Positions 7,850 through 17,100 of a stretch of 64,000 bases of DNA are shown piece after piece. The DNA comes from Dechloromonas hortensis (GTDB lineage: Bacteria > Pseudomonadota > Gammaproteobacteria > Burkholderiales > Rhodocyclaceae), in contig NZ_SSSQ01000015.1 of assembly GCF_009469765.1 (NCBI RefSeq), positions 50,852 to 114,851 of the forward strand. The letters run 5' to 3'. The number at the start of each line of letters is the position of its first letter. Position 1 is the stretch's first letter. Both the position numbers and the translations under genes were made by a program. The notes beneath the pieces are model-generated. The model ran no database searches. It was given only the letters and a program-made list of their open reading frames with translations, and was not told the origin of the DNA.

Positions 7850-8907
7850 CAGGCATCCCCCTGCAATTCACGTTTGCGTTCCGGCGACGGCCACAGGCCG
7901 GCCGGCTTGAAGCGCATGACCAGTACCAGCGCCAGGCCGAAAATCAGCATGCGCAGGCTTTCCGGGTCGATCAGCATCTTGCCGAAGACAGCCATTTGCA
8001 ACGGGCCGACACCATAGCGCAGGACTTCCGGCAGGATGCTGAGGAGCACGGCGCCGAGGATGACGCCTGGAATGTGGCCCATGCCGCCAAGCACCACCAT
8101 GGCGAGAATCATGATCGACTCGATCAACGAGAAACTCTCCGGCGAAACGAAGCCCTGCATCGCAGAGAAGACGCCCCCAGCCACCCCGCCGAAACTGGCC
8201 CCCATCGCGAAGGCGAGCAGCTTCAGGTTACGGGTGTTGATGCCGACCGCCTTGGCGGCGATCTCGTCTTCGCGGATGGCTTGCCAGGCGCGGCCGATCC
8301 GCGAGTTCTGCAGGCGCAGGTTGATGATGATGACCAGGATGGCCAGCGCGACGAGCAGGAAGTAGTACTTCTGCGGTCCACTCAGCGAATAGCCCAAAAT
8401 CTGCGTCGTACCGGAAAACTTGAAGCCGCCGATCGCCACCGGATCGATCAGCGTGATGCCTTGCGGCCCGTTGGTGATATTGACCGGCGCATTCAGGTTG
8501 TTCATGAAAATGCGGACGATTTCGCCGAAGCCGAGGGTGACGATGGCCAGGTAGTCGCCGCGCAGCTTCAGGGTCGGCGAACCGAGGAGGACGCCGAAGA
8601 AGCAGGCAATCACCGCGCCGATCGGCAGGATCGTCCAGAACGGCCAGTGCAACCCGAAATGCGGGCTGGCCAGCAGCGCGTAGGTGTAGGCGCCGACCGC
8701 GTAGAAGGCTATGTAGCCGAGGTCGAGCAGGCCTGCGAAACCGACGACGATGTTCAGGCCGAGCGCCAGGAAGACATAGAGGATGGCGAAATTGAGGATG
8801 CGCACCCAAGCCTGGCCGCCCATCGCGGCGACGAAAGGCAGCGCGATCAGGGCCGCGGCAATCAGCGCGATGCCGAAGGCGGAACGAGGATTAAGCCACT
8901 TGCTCAT
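7849..8907 (-). CDS. livM: Branched-chain amino-acid ABC transporter permease LivM
   Basis: A 352-residue polytopic permease with 8-10 hydrophobic segments and the family core LGLNIVVGFAGLLDLGYIAFYAVGAY and AWQAIREDEIAAKAVGIN, the latter being the coupling-helix region that contacts the ATPases. It overlaps livH by 4 bases (ATGA) and livG by 1. It forms the membrane channel with LivH. Confidence 0.92.
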   Translation of the reverse strand: MSKWLNPRSAFGIALIAAALIALPFVAAMGGQAWVRILNFAILYVFLALGLNIVVGFAGLLDLGYIAFYAVGAYTYALLASPHFGLHWPFWTILPIGAVIACFFGVLLGSPTLKLRGDYLAIVTLGFGEIVRIFMNNLNAPVNITNGPQGITLIDPVAIGGFKFSGTTQILGYSLSGPQKYYFLLVALAILVIIINLRLQNSRIGRAWQAIREDEIAAKAVGINTRNLKLLAFAMGASFGGVAGGVFSAMQGFVSPESFSLIESIMILAMVVLGGMGHIPGVILGAVLLSILPEVLRYGVGPLQMAVFGKMLIDPESLRMLIFGLALVLVMRFKPAGLWPSPERKRELQGDA

Positions 8908-9827
8908 GCGCGGTCTCCGGTCTTTTCGCCAAACAGGCCCGAGGGCTTGAACATCAGCACGACAATCAGCACGACGAAGGCAAAGATGTCCTGGTAATGG
9001 CTACCGAGGAAGCCGCCGGTCAGGTCGCCGATATAACCGGCGCCGAGCGCTTCGATCAGGCCGAGCAGGACACCGCCGAGCATGGCGCCAGCAAGGTTGC
9101 CGATACCGCCGAGGACGGCCGCGGTGAAGGCTTTCAGGCCGAGCATGAAGCCCATCTGGTAATGGGCGATTTCGTAATAGGTGCCGACCATGACGCCGGC
9201 CACCGCACCGAGCGCCGAGCCGATGACGAAGGCGGCGGCGATGACGCGGTTGATATTGACCCCCATCAGGCTGGCCACCGCCGGATTCTGCGAGGTAGCG
9301 CGCATCGCCATGCCGAGCTTGGTGCGATAGACGAGGAAGAGCAGGCCGCCCATGGTCGCCGCCGAAACCAGCACGATGACGACCTGGACCAATGTGAAAT
9401 TGGCGCCGGCGAACTCGAAATCCATCTTCGGCAGCAGCGGCGGAAAGGTCAGGTAGTTGCGCCCCCAGATGATCATCGCCAGATTCTGCAGCACGATCGA
9501 CATGCCGATCGCCGTGATCAGCGGCGTCAGCCGTGGTGCATTGCGCAGCGGCCGGTAGGCGATGCGCTCCAGCCCCCAGCCCAGCGCCATGCAGCAGAGG
9601 ATGGCGGCGATCAGCCCGGCCAGGCCGGCCAGTGCGACCGGCATGCCGACCTTGATGAGCAGGCCGGCGACGGTGATGGTAACCAGGGTCCCGATCATCA
9701 CCACCTCGCCGTGCGCGAAATTGATCAGGCCCATGATGCCGTACACCATCGTGTAGCCCAGCGCGACCAGGGCATAGATGCTGCCCTGGACCAGGCCGTT
9801 GATGATTTGCTGGAGGAAAATATCCAT
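8904..9827 (-). CDS. livH: Branched-chain amino-acid ABC transporter permease LivH
   Basis: A 307-residue permease with the LivH core (GLVQGSIYALVALGYTMVYG; LINFAHGEVVMIG; YRTKLGMAMRATSQNPAVASLMG). I place the start at 9827 (MDIFLQQ), which is where the family normally begins; a longer frame reaches 9863 but would run into the hairpin at 9854-9879. No good ribosome site is visible before either start, so expression may depend on the transcript from livK. Confidence 0.88.
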   Translation of the reverse strand: MDIFLQQIINGLVQGSIYALVALGYTMVYGIMGLINFAHGEVVMIGTLVTITVAGLLIKVGMPVALAGLAGLIAAILCCMALGWGLERIAYRPLRNAPRLTPLITAIGMSIVLQNLAMIIWGRNYLTFPPLLPKMDFEFAGANFTLVQVVIVLVSAATMGGLLFLVYRTKLGMAMRATSQNPAVASLMGVNINRVIAAAFVIGSALGAVAGVMVGTYYEIAHYQMGFMLGLKAFTAAVLGGIGNLAGAMLGGVLLGLIEALGAGYIGDLTGGFLGSHYQDIFAFVVLIVVLMFKPSGLFGEKTGDRA

Positions 9828-9853
9828 TTTGTGTAAGTCGACCGCAGCATATG

Positions 9854-9879
9854 GAAACGGCACCTTGCGGTGCCGTTTC
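9854..9879 (-). terminator. Hairpin between livK and livH
   Basis: A perfect 11-bp stem (9854-9864 with 9869-9879, 4-base loop) lies just after the livK stop in the direction of transcription and before livH. The T tract is very short, so it more likely acts as an mRNA 3'-end stabiliser or partial terminator, giving more binding protein than permease, than as a full stop. Confidence 0.6.
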
Positions 9880-9899
9880 TGTTAGCCGTATGAATGTTG

Positions 9900-11240
9900 T
9901 TACTTCTTCTCGACTGCTGCCTTGGTGGCCTCAGCCGCGCCCTTTACCGCCTCGGCGCCGGCCTTGACGGCATCGGCCCCAGCTGCCGAAGCAGCACCGG
10001 CGACCGCCGTGGCAGCCTCCTTGACTTCCGCCGCGGCTTCCTTGACGGCGGCCACTGCGCCACCGCCCAGTGTCTCGACATACTCCAGCTTGCCGCCCTT
10101 GTACTGATAGACGGAAATCGCGCCGCCTTTCAGGTCGCCGAATTCGTCGAACTGGATCATTGCCGTCACGCCGTCGTAATTGGTCTGGCCGATGGCCGGC
10201 AGGTACTTGGCCGGATCGACCGAGTCGGCGCGCTTCATCGAATCCGCCATCACCATCACTGCGTCATAGACATACGGAGCGTAGAGCTGGATTTCGGCGT
10301 TGAACTTCTTGTTGAACTTGTCCTTGAATTCCGGCCCCTTGGCGAGCTTTTCGAGCGGCATGCCCGGCAGCGAACAATAGTTGCCTTCGGTCGCCTCGCC
10401 GCCCAGCTTCATGAACTCCGGGGTACAGACGCCATCGCCGCCGAGGAACTTGGCCTTGATGCCGAGTTCCTTCATCTGCTTGGCCATCGGGCCGCCCTGG
10501 GCATCCATGCCGCCGAAGAAGACCAGTTCAGCCTTGGTGGACTTGATCTTGGTCAGGATGGCCTTGAAGTCGGTGGCTTTGTCGTTGGTGTATTCGTTGG
10601 CGACGACCTTGAGGCCGGCCGCTTCGGCCGCCTTCTTGAACTCGTCGGCCAGACCCTGGCCGTAGGCGGTGCGGTCATCGACGACGGCCACCGTCTTGAT
10701 GCCCTGCTTGACGGCGAATTCGCCGAGCGCCTTGCCCTGCTGGACGTCGTTGGCCATGACGCGGAAGGCCGTCTTGAAGCCTTGCTGCGTGTATTTCGGG
10801 TTGGTCGCCGAACCGGAGATCTGCGGAATGCCGGCGTCGGAATAAAGCTTGGAGGCCGGGATGGTCGTACCTGAATTCAGGTGACCAATGACGCCATTGA
10901 CCTTGGCATCGACCAGCTTCTGGGCCACGATGGAACCCTGTTTCGGGTCGGCCTGGTCATCTTCGGCCATCAGTTCGAACTTGACCTTGGCGCCACCAAT
11001 CTCCATGCCTTGGGCATTGAGCTCATCGATCGCCAGGCGGGCGCCGTTTTCATTATCCTTACCCAGGTGGGCCTGCGGACCGGTCATCGGCGCGACATGG
11101 CCGAGTTTGACGACCACTTCCGGCTTGCTGATCGGGGCGGCCGGAGCGGCAACCGGCTTCGGTTCTTCCTTCTGACCGCAAGCGGCGAGAGCAAAAGCAG
11201 CGGCAACGGAGAGGGCAACTACGGAAAGCTTGGCTTGCAT
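9900..11240 (-). CDS. livK: Branched-chain amino-acid-binding lipoprotein LivK with Ala-rich C-terminal tail
   Basis: A 446-residue type I periplasmic binding protein that captures the substrate for LivHMGF. Residues 1-21 end in the lipobox ALAAC, so it is a lipoprotein rather than a free periplasmic protein. The body (VVVKLGHVAPMTGPQAHLGK, GVIGHLNSGTTIPASKLY, ISGSATNPKYTQQG) is typical. The start is fixed by AGGAGA nine bases before ATG 11240; the frame further upstream is non-coding. Odd feature: after the normal end comes a tail of about 55 residues (392-446) made almost only of Ala, Val, Lys, Glu and Gly, with repeats such as KEAAAEVKEAATAVAG and EAVKGAAEATKAAVEKK. It looks like amphipathic helices and is not part of the usual ~370-residue family length. 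Confidence 0.9.
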   Translation of the reverse strand: MQAKLSVVALSVAAAFALAACGQKEEPKPVAAPAAPISKPEVVVKLGHVAPMTGPQAHLGKDNENGARLAIDELNAQGMEIGGAKVKFELMAEDDQADPKQGSIVAQKLVDAKVNGVIGHLNSGTTIPASKLYSDAGIPQISGSATNPKYTQQGFKTAFRVMANDVQQGKALGEFAVKQGIKTVAVVDDRTAYGQGLADEFKKAAEAAGLKVVANEYTNDKATDFKAILTKIKSTKAELVFFGGMDAQGGPMAKQMKELGIKAKFLGGDGVCTPEFMKLGGEATEGNYCSLPGMPLEKLAKGPEFKDKFNKKFNAEIQLYAPYVYDAVMVMADSMKRADSVDPAKYLPAIGQTNYDGVTAMIQFDEFGDLKGGAISVYQYKGGKLEYVETLGGGAVAAVKEAAAEVKEAATAVAGAASAAGADAVKAGAEAVKGAAEATKAAVEKK

Positions 11241-11364
11241 CGGTGTTTCTCCTGATCTCTGGGGGGTTAAAAAGTATGGGCTGATTGTCCGGAGGTGCCG
11301 AATAGCTGTCAATAACAAGGTGCTATGATGAATGCAGATATCCGTCTTCGTGGAGTTGCCCATC
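11241..11364. promoter_or_regulatory. Divergent promoter region of livK and the FeeM-PilZ gene
   Basis: This 124-base gap separates two divergent genes, so it must hold both promoters. It contains an A/T-rich core (TTAAAAAGTAT near 11268) that is the best place for a -10 element, but I cannot assign exact boxes or an operator. Confidence 0.4.
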
Positions 11365-12663
11365 ATGCGCCTTGTCAGCCGTTTGCGGAATTTTCTGCAC
11401 CAGCTCGCGCGCCGCATGTTTGCCCTGCTCCCCAAGACCCGGCGGCATAAGGTCTATCGCTCCTTCGTCGATTGCAATTCGGACCCCAGCCAGCGCCTTG
11501 TCCTGAAAATTGCCGAAACGAAGGAAGAACTCGAAGCCTGCTTCAAACTGCTGCACGATGCCTATGTCGACAGCGGCTTCATGACCCCCGACCCATCCGG
11601 CATGCGGGTCACCATTTACCACGCACTGCCGACGACGACGACGCTGTGCGCAAAATACGACGGCAAGGTGGTCGGCACGATCTCGCTGATCCGCGAGAGC
11701 GCCATCGGCTTCCCGCTGCAGCGCATTTTCGATCTCAGCGATGTCCGTGCCAAGGAAGGCAACATCGCCGAAGTCTCCGCTCTCGCTGTGCACCCGCGCT
11801 TCCGGCGGACCGGCGGCACCGTTCTGTTCCCGCTGATGAAGTTCATGTACGAGTATTGCACGGCCTTCTTCGACACCCGGCACCTGGTCATCGCGGTCAA
11901 TCCTCGGCACATCGAGATGTACGAATCGCTGCTCTTTTTCCGCCGCTTGTCGGCCAATGTCGTCGAAAACTACGACTTCGTGAATGGCGCACCGGCCGTC
12001 GGCGCCACCCTCGACCTCAAGCAGGCGCCGGAAATCCTCCGCAAGCATTACGCCAACAAGCCGGCCCGGCGCAATCTGTACCACTACTTCATTGAAGCGA
12101 AGCTGCCCAACATCCAGATCCCGCACCGCCGCTTCTTCACGACCAACGACCCGGTGCTGACCCCCAGCCTGATCGACTACTTCTTCAACGAGCGAACCGA
12201 TGTCTTCGCGACGCTGAGCGAGCGCAAGAAAGCTCTGCTCCACCTGATCTACGACCTGCCGGAATACCAGAAGATCCTGCCGCCGCTGCCGAGCACCGGC
12301 GAAAGCCGCCAGGTCCGCCAGCATCGCCGCTTTTCGGTCAAATGCCCGGCCAGCCTGAACGCGACGGTGGCCAACGAAGGCACGATCCCGGTCGAGGTCA
12401 ATGAAGTGTCCCGCTATGGTTTCCGGGCCCGCTGCGGCCGGCCGATTCCCGGCGAAGTCTGGCTGACCGCCGTCGTCCAGTTGGGCCGTAACGAGATATC
12501 CCGCCTCAGTGTGCAGGTGGTCCAGGAGACCGAGCACGAGCAAACGCACTATTACGGCTTCCGCATCGGCGAACCGGATCTGGTCTGGCGAAAATTCGTC
12601 ACGGCGCTTTATCACGGGCATACTCACTCCGATCTCGACCAAGCCACCCGTTTTCTCCAGTGA
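11365..12663 (+). CDS. FeeM/GNAT-like N-acyl amino-acid synthase fused to a C-terminal PilZ domain
   Basis: A 432-residue two-domain protein. Residues ~45-215 resemble the N-acyl amino-acid synthase (FeeM) branch of the GNAT/LuxI-like acyltransferases: a FKLLHDAYVDSGF start, a KVVGTISLIRES strand and NIAEVSALAVHPRFRR, the segment that usually carries the acyl-donor site. Residues ~318-415 form a PilZ domain with both c-di-GMP motifs, RQHRR (RxxxR, ~318) and NEVSRYG (NxSxxG, ~346). Enzyme activity controlled by c-di-GMP is the inference; no activity is proven. I start at 11365 because TGGAG lies 9-10 bases before it; an in-frame ATG at 11332 has no such site. The stop overlaps the next start (GTGA). 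Substrates unknown. Confidence 0.7.
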   Translation: MRLVSRLRNFLHQLARRMFALLPKTRRHKVYRSFVDCNSDPSQRLVLKIAETKEELEACFKLLHDAYVDSGFMTPDPSGMRVTIYHALPTTTTLCAKYDGKVVGTISLIRESAIGFPLQRIFDLSDVRAKEGNIAEVSALAVHPRFRRTGGTVLFPLMKFMYEYCTAFFDTRHLVIAVNPRHIEMYESLLFFRRLSANVVENYDFVNGAPAVGATLDLKQAPEILRKHYANKPARRNLYHYFIEAKLPNIQIPHRRFFTTNDPVLTPSLIDYFFNERTDVFATLSERKKALLHLIYDLPEYQKILPPLPSTGESRQVRQHRRFSVKCPASLNATVANEGTIPVEVNEVSRYGFRARCGRPIPGEVWLTAVVQLGRNEISRLSVQVVQETEHEQTHYYGFRIGEPDLVWRKFVTALYHGHTHSDLDQATRFLQ

Positions 12664-14060
12664 CCCAGAACTCCCTGCCCGAAGCACTCCGCCTGGCGCT
12701 CAGCCAGCAATTCCAGAACCGTTTTTCCTGTGGCGACTCCACCCGCCTGCAACACGGCCGCGACGAATCGGTGCATGACCCGATGCTGCCCTGGGGCGTC
12801 GTCTTCGCCGAAAACACCGAAGAAATCGCGTCGACCGTAGCGCTCTGCGCCGCGCACGGCGTGCCGATCATTCCGTACGGCGTCGGCAGTTCCGTCGAGG
12901 GCCACGTGCTGGCCCCGAACGGCGGTATCTCGCTCGACCTCTCCGGCATGAACCGGATCATCGCCATCCACCACGAGGATGGCGATGCCACTGTCCAGGC
13001 CGGCGTCACCCGCAAGCAGTTGAATGACGCGCTGAAAGGCAGCGGCCTGTTCTTCCCGATCGACCCCGGCGCCGATGCGACGCTCGGCGGCATGGCGGCG
13101 ACCCGCGCCTCCGGCACCAACGCCGTCCGCTACGGCACGATGCGCGACAACGTGCTGGCGACGACGACGGTGCTGGCCGACGGCCGCATCATGAAAACCG
13201 GCGGCCGCGCCCGCAAGTCCTCGGCCGGCTACGACCTGACCCGGCTGCTGGTCGGCTCGGAGGGCACGCTCGGCATCATGGCCGAACTGACCGTCAAGCT
13301 CTACCCGATTCCGGAAGCCATCTCGGCCGCCGTCTGTACTTTCCCGGATGTCGACGCGGCGGTGCAAACGGTGATCCAGACCATCCAGCTCGGCGTCCCG
13401 GTGGCGCGCATCGAACTGCTCGATACGCTGTCGCTGTCGGCCATCAACAAATTCAGCAAGACGACGCTGGCCGAAGCCCCCACCCTGTTCTTCGAATTCC
13501 ACGGCAGCCCGGCCTCGGTCAAGGAACAGGCGGAAACGGTGCAAGCCATTGCCGGCGACCTCGGCGGCGCCAATTTCGAATGGGCGATCCGGCCGGAAGA
13601 CCGGACCCGCTTGTGGCAGGCCCGCCACGACGCCTATTTCGCCTGCCTGCAATTGAAGCCGGGCTGCCGCTGTTTCCCGACCGACGTCTGCGTGCCGATT
13701 TCGCGGCTGGCCGAATGCATCGCGGCAACCAACGAGGACATCGCGCAGGTGAATATTCCGATCGCGCTCTTCGGCCACGTCGGCGACGGCAACTTCCACC
13801 TCGTCGTGCTGGTCGACCCGGCCAACGAGCAGGACATGCAGGAAGCAGCCTGGATCAGCAGCCGGGTCATCGAACGCGCCATCGCCATGGAAGGCACCTG
13901 CACCGGCGAACATGGCATCGGGCTCGGCAAGCGCAAATACCTGCCGCTCGAACACGGCGAGGTCGCGGTCGACGTGATGCGAGCGATCAAACAGGCGCTC
14001 GATCCACAACAGTTACTCAACCCCGGCAAGATCCTGCCGCCGGCCGCCGAGAAAAACTGA
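12660..14060 (+). CDS. FAD-linked D-2-hydroxyacid dehydrogenase (D-lactate dehydrogenase/GlcD family)
   Basis: A 466-residue flavoprotein of the FAD_binding_4 plus FAD-oxidase C-terminal family, which oxidises D-lactate, glycolate or another D-2-hydroxyacid and passes electrons to the quinone pool or a cytochrome. Seen: the FAD-binding GVGSSVEGHVLAPNGG and GADATLGGMAATRASGTN segments, GSEGTLGIM, the metal/substrate His in LFGHVGDGNFHL, and EHGIGLGK near the C-terminus. It starts with GTG whose last bases form the TGA stop of the FeeM-PilZ gene, so the two are made from one message. It stands alone, without GlcE and GlcF partners, which favours the single-subunit D-lactate dehydrogenase type. 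Confidence 0.85.
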   Translation: MTQNSLPEALRLALSQQFQNRFSCGDSTRLQHGRDESVHDPMLPWGVVFAENTEEIASTVALCAAHGVPIIPYGVGSSVEGHVLAPNGGISLDLSGMNRIIAIHHEDGDATVQAGVTRKQLNDALKGSGLFFPIDPGADATLGGMAATRASGTNAVRYGTMRDNVLATTTVLADGRIMKTGGRARKSSAGYDLTRLLVGSEGTLGIMAELTVKLYPIPEAISAAVCTFPDVDAAVQTVIQTIQLGVPVARIELLDTLSLSAINKFSKTTLAEAPTLFFEFHGSPASVKEQAETVQAIAGDLGGANFEWAIRPEDRTRLWQARHDAYFACLQLKPGCRCFPTDVCVPISRLAECIAATNEDIAQVNIPIALFGHVGDGNFHLVVLVDPANEQDMQEAAWISSRVIERAIAMEGTCTGEHGIGLGKRKYLPLEHGEVAVDVMRAIKQALDPQQLLNPGKILPPAAEKN

Positions 14061-14129
14061 GCGCAACGACCGGTTGACCCGGCTATTGCCGGAACCCCCG
14101 CCAGCAGCCAGAATCCAATCTCCAAAGCG

Positions 14130-14161
14130 CGCGTCGCCACCACCCCCGGCGGCGCGATTTT
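14130..14161 (+). terminator. Probable terminator after the D-2-hydroxyacid dehydrogenase
   Basis: A 9-bp GC-rich stem (14130-14138 with 14148-14156, one G-T pair) is followed by ATTTT. It lies in the 139-base gap before the oxidoreductase gene at 14200 and may separate the two units, though the T run is short. Confidence 0.45.
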
Positions 14162-14199
14162 CGCCAGCGCTCACAAGGCGCAAAAAACCGGAGACAAAA

Positions 14200-17100
14200 A
14201 TGAGCAACATGGCTCAAACGGCCCTACGCGCCGCGCCGTCTGCGACACTGGACGACAAATACACCCGCCAGTCCGGTCGCGTTTTCCTGACCGGCACCCA
14301 GGCGCTGATCCGCCTGCCCATGCTGCAGCGCGAGCGCGACCTCGCCGCCGGCCTGAATACCGCCGGCTTCATTTCCGGCTATCGCGGCAGTCCGCTCGGC
14401 AATCTCGATCTTGGCCTGTGGAAGGCGAAGCAGCATCTCGCCGAGCACCACATCACCTTCCAGCCCGGCATCAACGAGGACATGGCCGCGACCGCCGTCT
14501 GGGGCAGCCAGCAGGTCGGCCTGTTCCCCGGTGCCAAGTACGACGGCGTGTTCGGCATGTGGTACGGCAAGGGGCCGGGCGTCGACCGCTGCGGCGACGT
14601 CTTCCGCCATGCCAACGCCACCGGTACGGCACAATTCGGCGGCGTCCTGGTCATCGCCGGCGACGACCACGCCGCCAAGTCGTCGACACTACCGCACCAG
14701 ACCGAGCACCTGTTCAAGGCGGTGCTGATGCCGGTCCTCTACCCGGCCAATGTCCAGGAATATCTCGATTACGGCCTGCACGGCTGGGCGATGAGCCGCT
14801 ACTCGGGCTGCTGGGTGGCCTTCAAGGCGCTGGCCGACACCGTCGAGACCTCGGCCTCGGTCAGCGTCGACAGTGCTGCGGTCAACATCGTTTTACCGAC
14901 CGATTTCGCGATGCCGGCCGACGGCCTCAACATCCGCTGGCCCGACCCGCCGCTGGTCCAGGAAGTACGCCTGCTCAACCACCGGCTCTACGCGGCACTG
15001 GCCTATTGCCGGGCCAACAAGCTGAACCGGGTGATCATCGACTCGCCGACGCCGCGCCTCGGCATCCTGACCGCCGGCAAGAGCTACCTCGACGTCCGCC
15101 AGGCGCTCGACGAACTCGGCATCGACGATGCGCTGGCCGCCGAGATCGGCATCCGGCTGTTCAAGGTCGGCATGGTCTGGCCGCTCGAACCGGAAGGCGT
15201 CCGCCATTTCGCCGAAGGGCTGGAGGAGATCCTGGTCGTCGAGGAAAAGCGGCAACTGCTCGAATACCAGTTGAAGGAAGAACTCTACAACTGGCGCGAG
15301 GATGTCCGCCCGCGCGTCATCGGCAAATTCGACGAAATCGGCGAATGGTCGGAAGGCAACTGGCTGCTGCCGGCCACCGGCGAACTGCCGGTCGCCACCA
15401 TCGCCCGCGTCATCGCCGAACGGATCGACCGCTTCTTCACCTCACCGACCATCGCCGCCCGCCTGAAAATCATCGAGGCCAAGCAGCAGGCGGCTAAAAC
15501 CCCGGTCGTGCTGGCAGAACGCAAACCGTATTTCTGTTCCGGCTGTCCGCACAACAGTTCGACCAGGGTGCCGGAAGGCTCGCGCGCCGTCGCCGGCATC
15601 GGCTGCCATTACATGGTGACCTGGATGGACCGCAGCACCTCGACCTTCACCCACATGGGCGGCGAAGGCGTACCCTGGGTCGGCCAGGCGCCGTTCACCG
15701 AGGAAAAGCACATTTTCGCCAACCTCGGTGACGGCACCTATTTTCATTCCGGCCTGCTCGCCATCCGCCAGGCGGTCGCCGCCAAAGTGCCGATCACCTA
15801 CAAGATTCTCTATAACGATGCCGTGGCGATGACCGGCGGCCAGCCGGTGGACGGCAACCTCAGCGTCGCCCGGCTGACCCGACAGCTTGAGGCCGAAGGC
15901 GTCAATAAGACGGTGATCGTCACCAACGAGCCGGAGAAGTATGCCGAGGTCACCGACCTCGCCCCCAACGTGCCGATCCGCCATCGCGACGAGCTCGACA
16001 ACGTGCAGCGCGAACTGCGCGAGGAGCCCGGCGTCACCGTGCTGATCTACGACCAGGTCTGCGCCACCGAAGCGCGCCGACGCAAGAAACGCGGCCGCAT
16101 GCCGGTGGTGGACAAGCGGGTCGTCATCAACGAAGCCGTCTGCGAAGGCTGCGGCGACTGCTCGGTGCAATCCAACTGCCTGTCGGTCATCCCGGTCGAC
16201 ACGCTCTTCGGCACCAAGCGCCAGATCGACCAGTCCTCATGTAACCAGGACTTCTCCTGCGTCAAAGGCTTCTGCCCGAGCTTCGTCACCATCGAAGGCG
16301 GCAAGCCGAAAAAAGGCCAGGCGCTAACTGTCGCGGTCGACCATGAAAACTGGCCGCTTTTGCCCGAGCCGGCGCTGCCCGCCACCGCCCAACCCTACAA
16401 CCTGCTCGTCACCGGCGTCGGCGGCACCGGCGTCATCACCCTTGGCGCCCTGATCGGGATGGCCGCCCACCTCGACGGCAAGGGCATTTCAACCCTCGAC
16501 ATGACCGGGCTGGCGCAGAAATACGGCGCCGTCTTCACCCACCTGCGCATCGCCGACCGGCCGGAAGACATCCACGCCGCCCGCATTGCCACCGGCGAAG
16601 CGCACGCCATTCTCGGTGGCGACCTGGTCGTCAGCGCCGGCACCGAAGCCCTGTCGAAGATGCTCGAAGGCCGGACGCGGGCCGTCGTCAGTTGTACCGA
16701 AACGCCGACCGCCGACTTCACCCGCAACCGCGACTGGCATTTCCCGCTGGCCGGCCTGAAACAGCAGTTGGTCGACACCATCGGCCAGGCGCAGGCGCAC
16801 TTCATCGACGCCCAGCACCTCGCCACCAAGCTGATGGGCGACGCCCTCTACGCCAACATGCTGCTCCTCGGCCACGCCTGGCAAATGGGCCTGGTCCCGG
16901 TCTCGGCGGCGGCTATCGACCAATCCATCGTCCTCAACGGTGCCGCGGTCGAGGCCAACCGCCAGGCCTTCCTGTGGGGGCGCAGGGCGGCGGTCGACCC
17001 GCAAAAAGTGGCAAAAATCGCCGGCCCGATCGAGGGTCAGCCTTTTGTCGAAGCCGGGCTGGACGAACTGATCGCCACTCGCCTCGCCCACCTGACCGCC

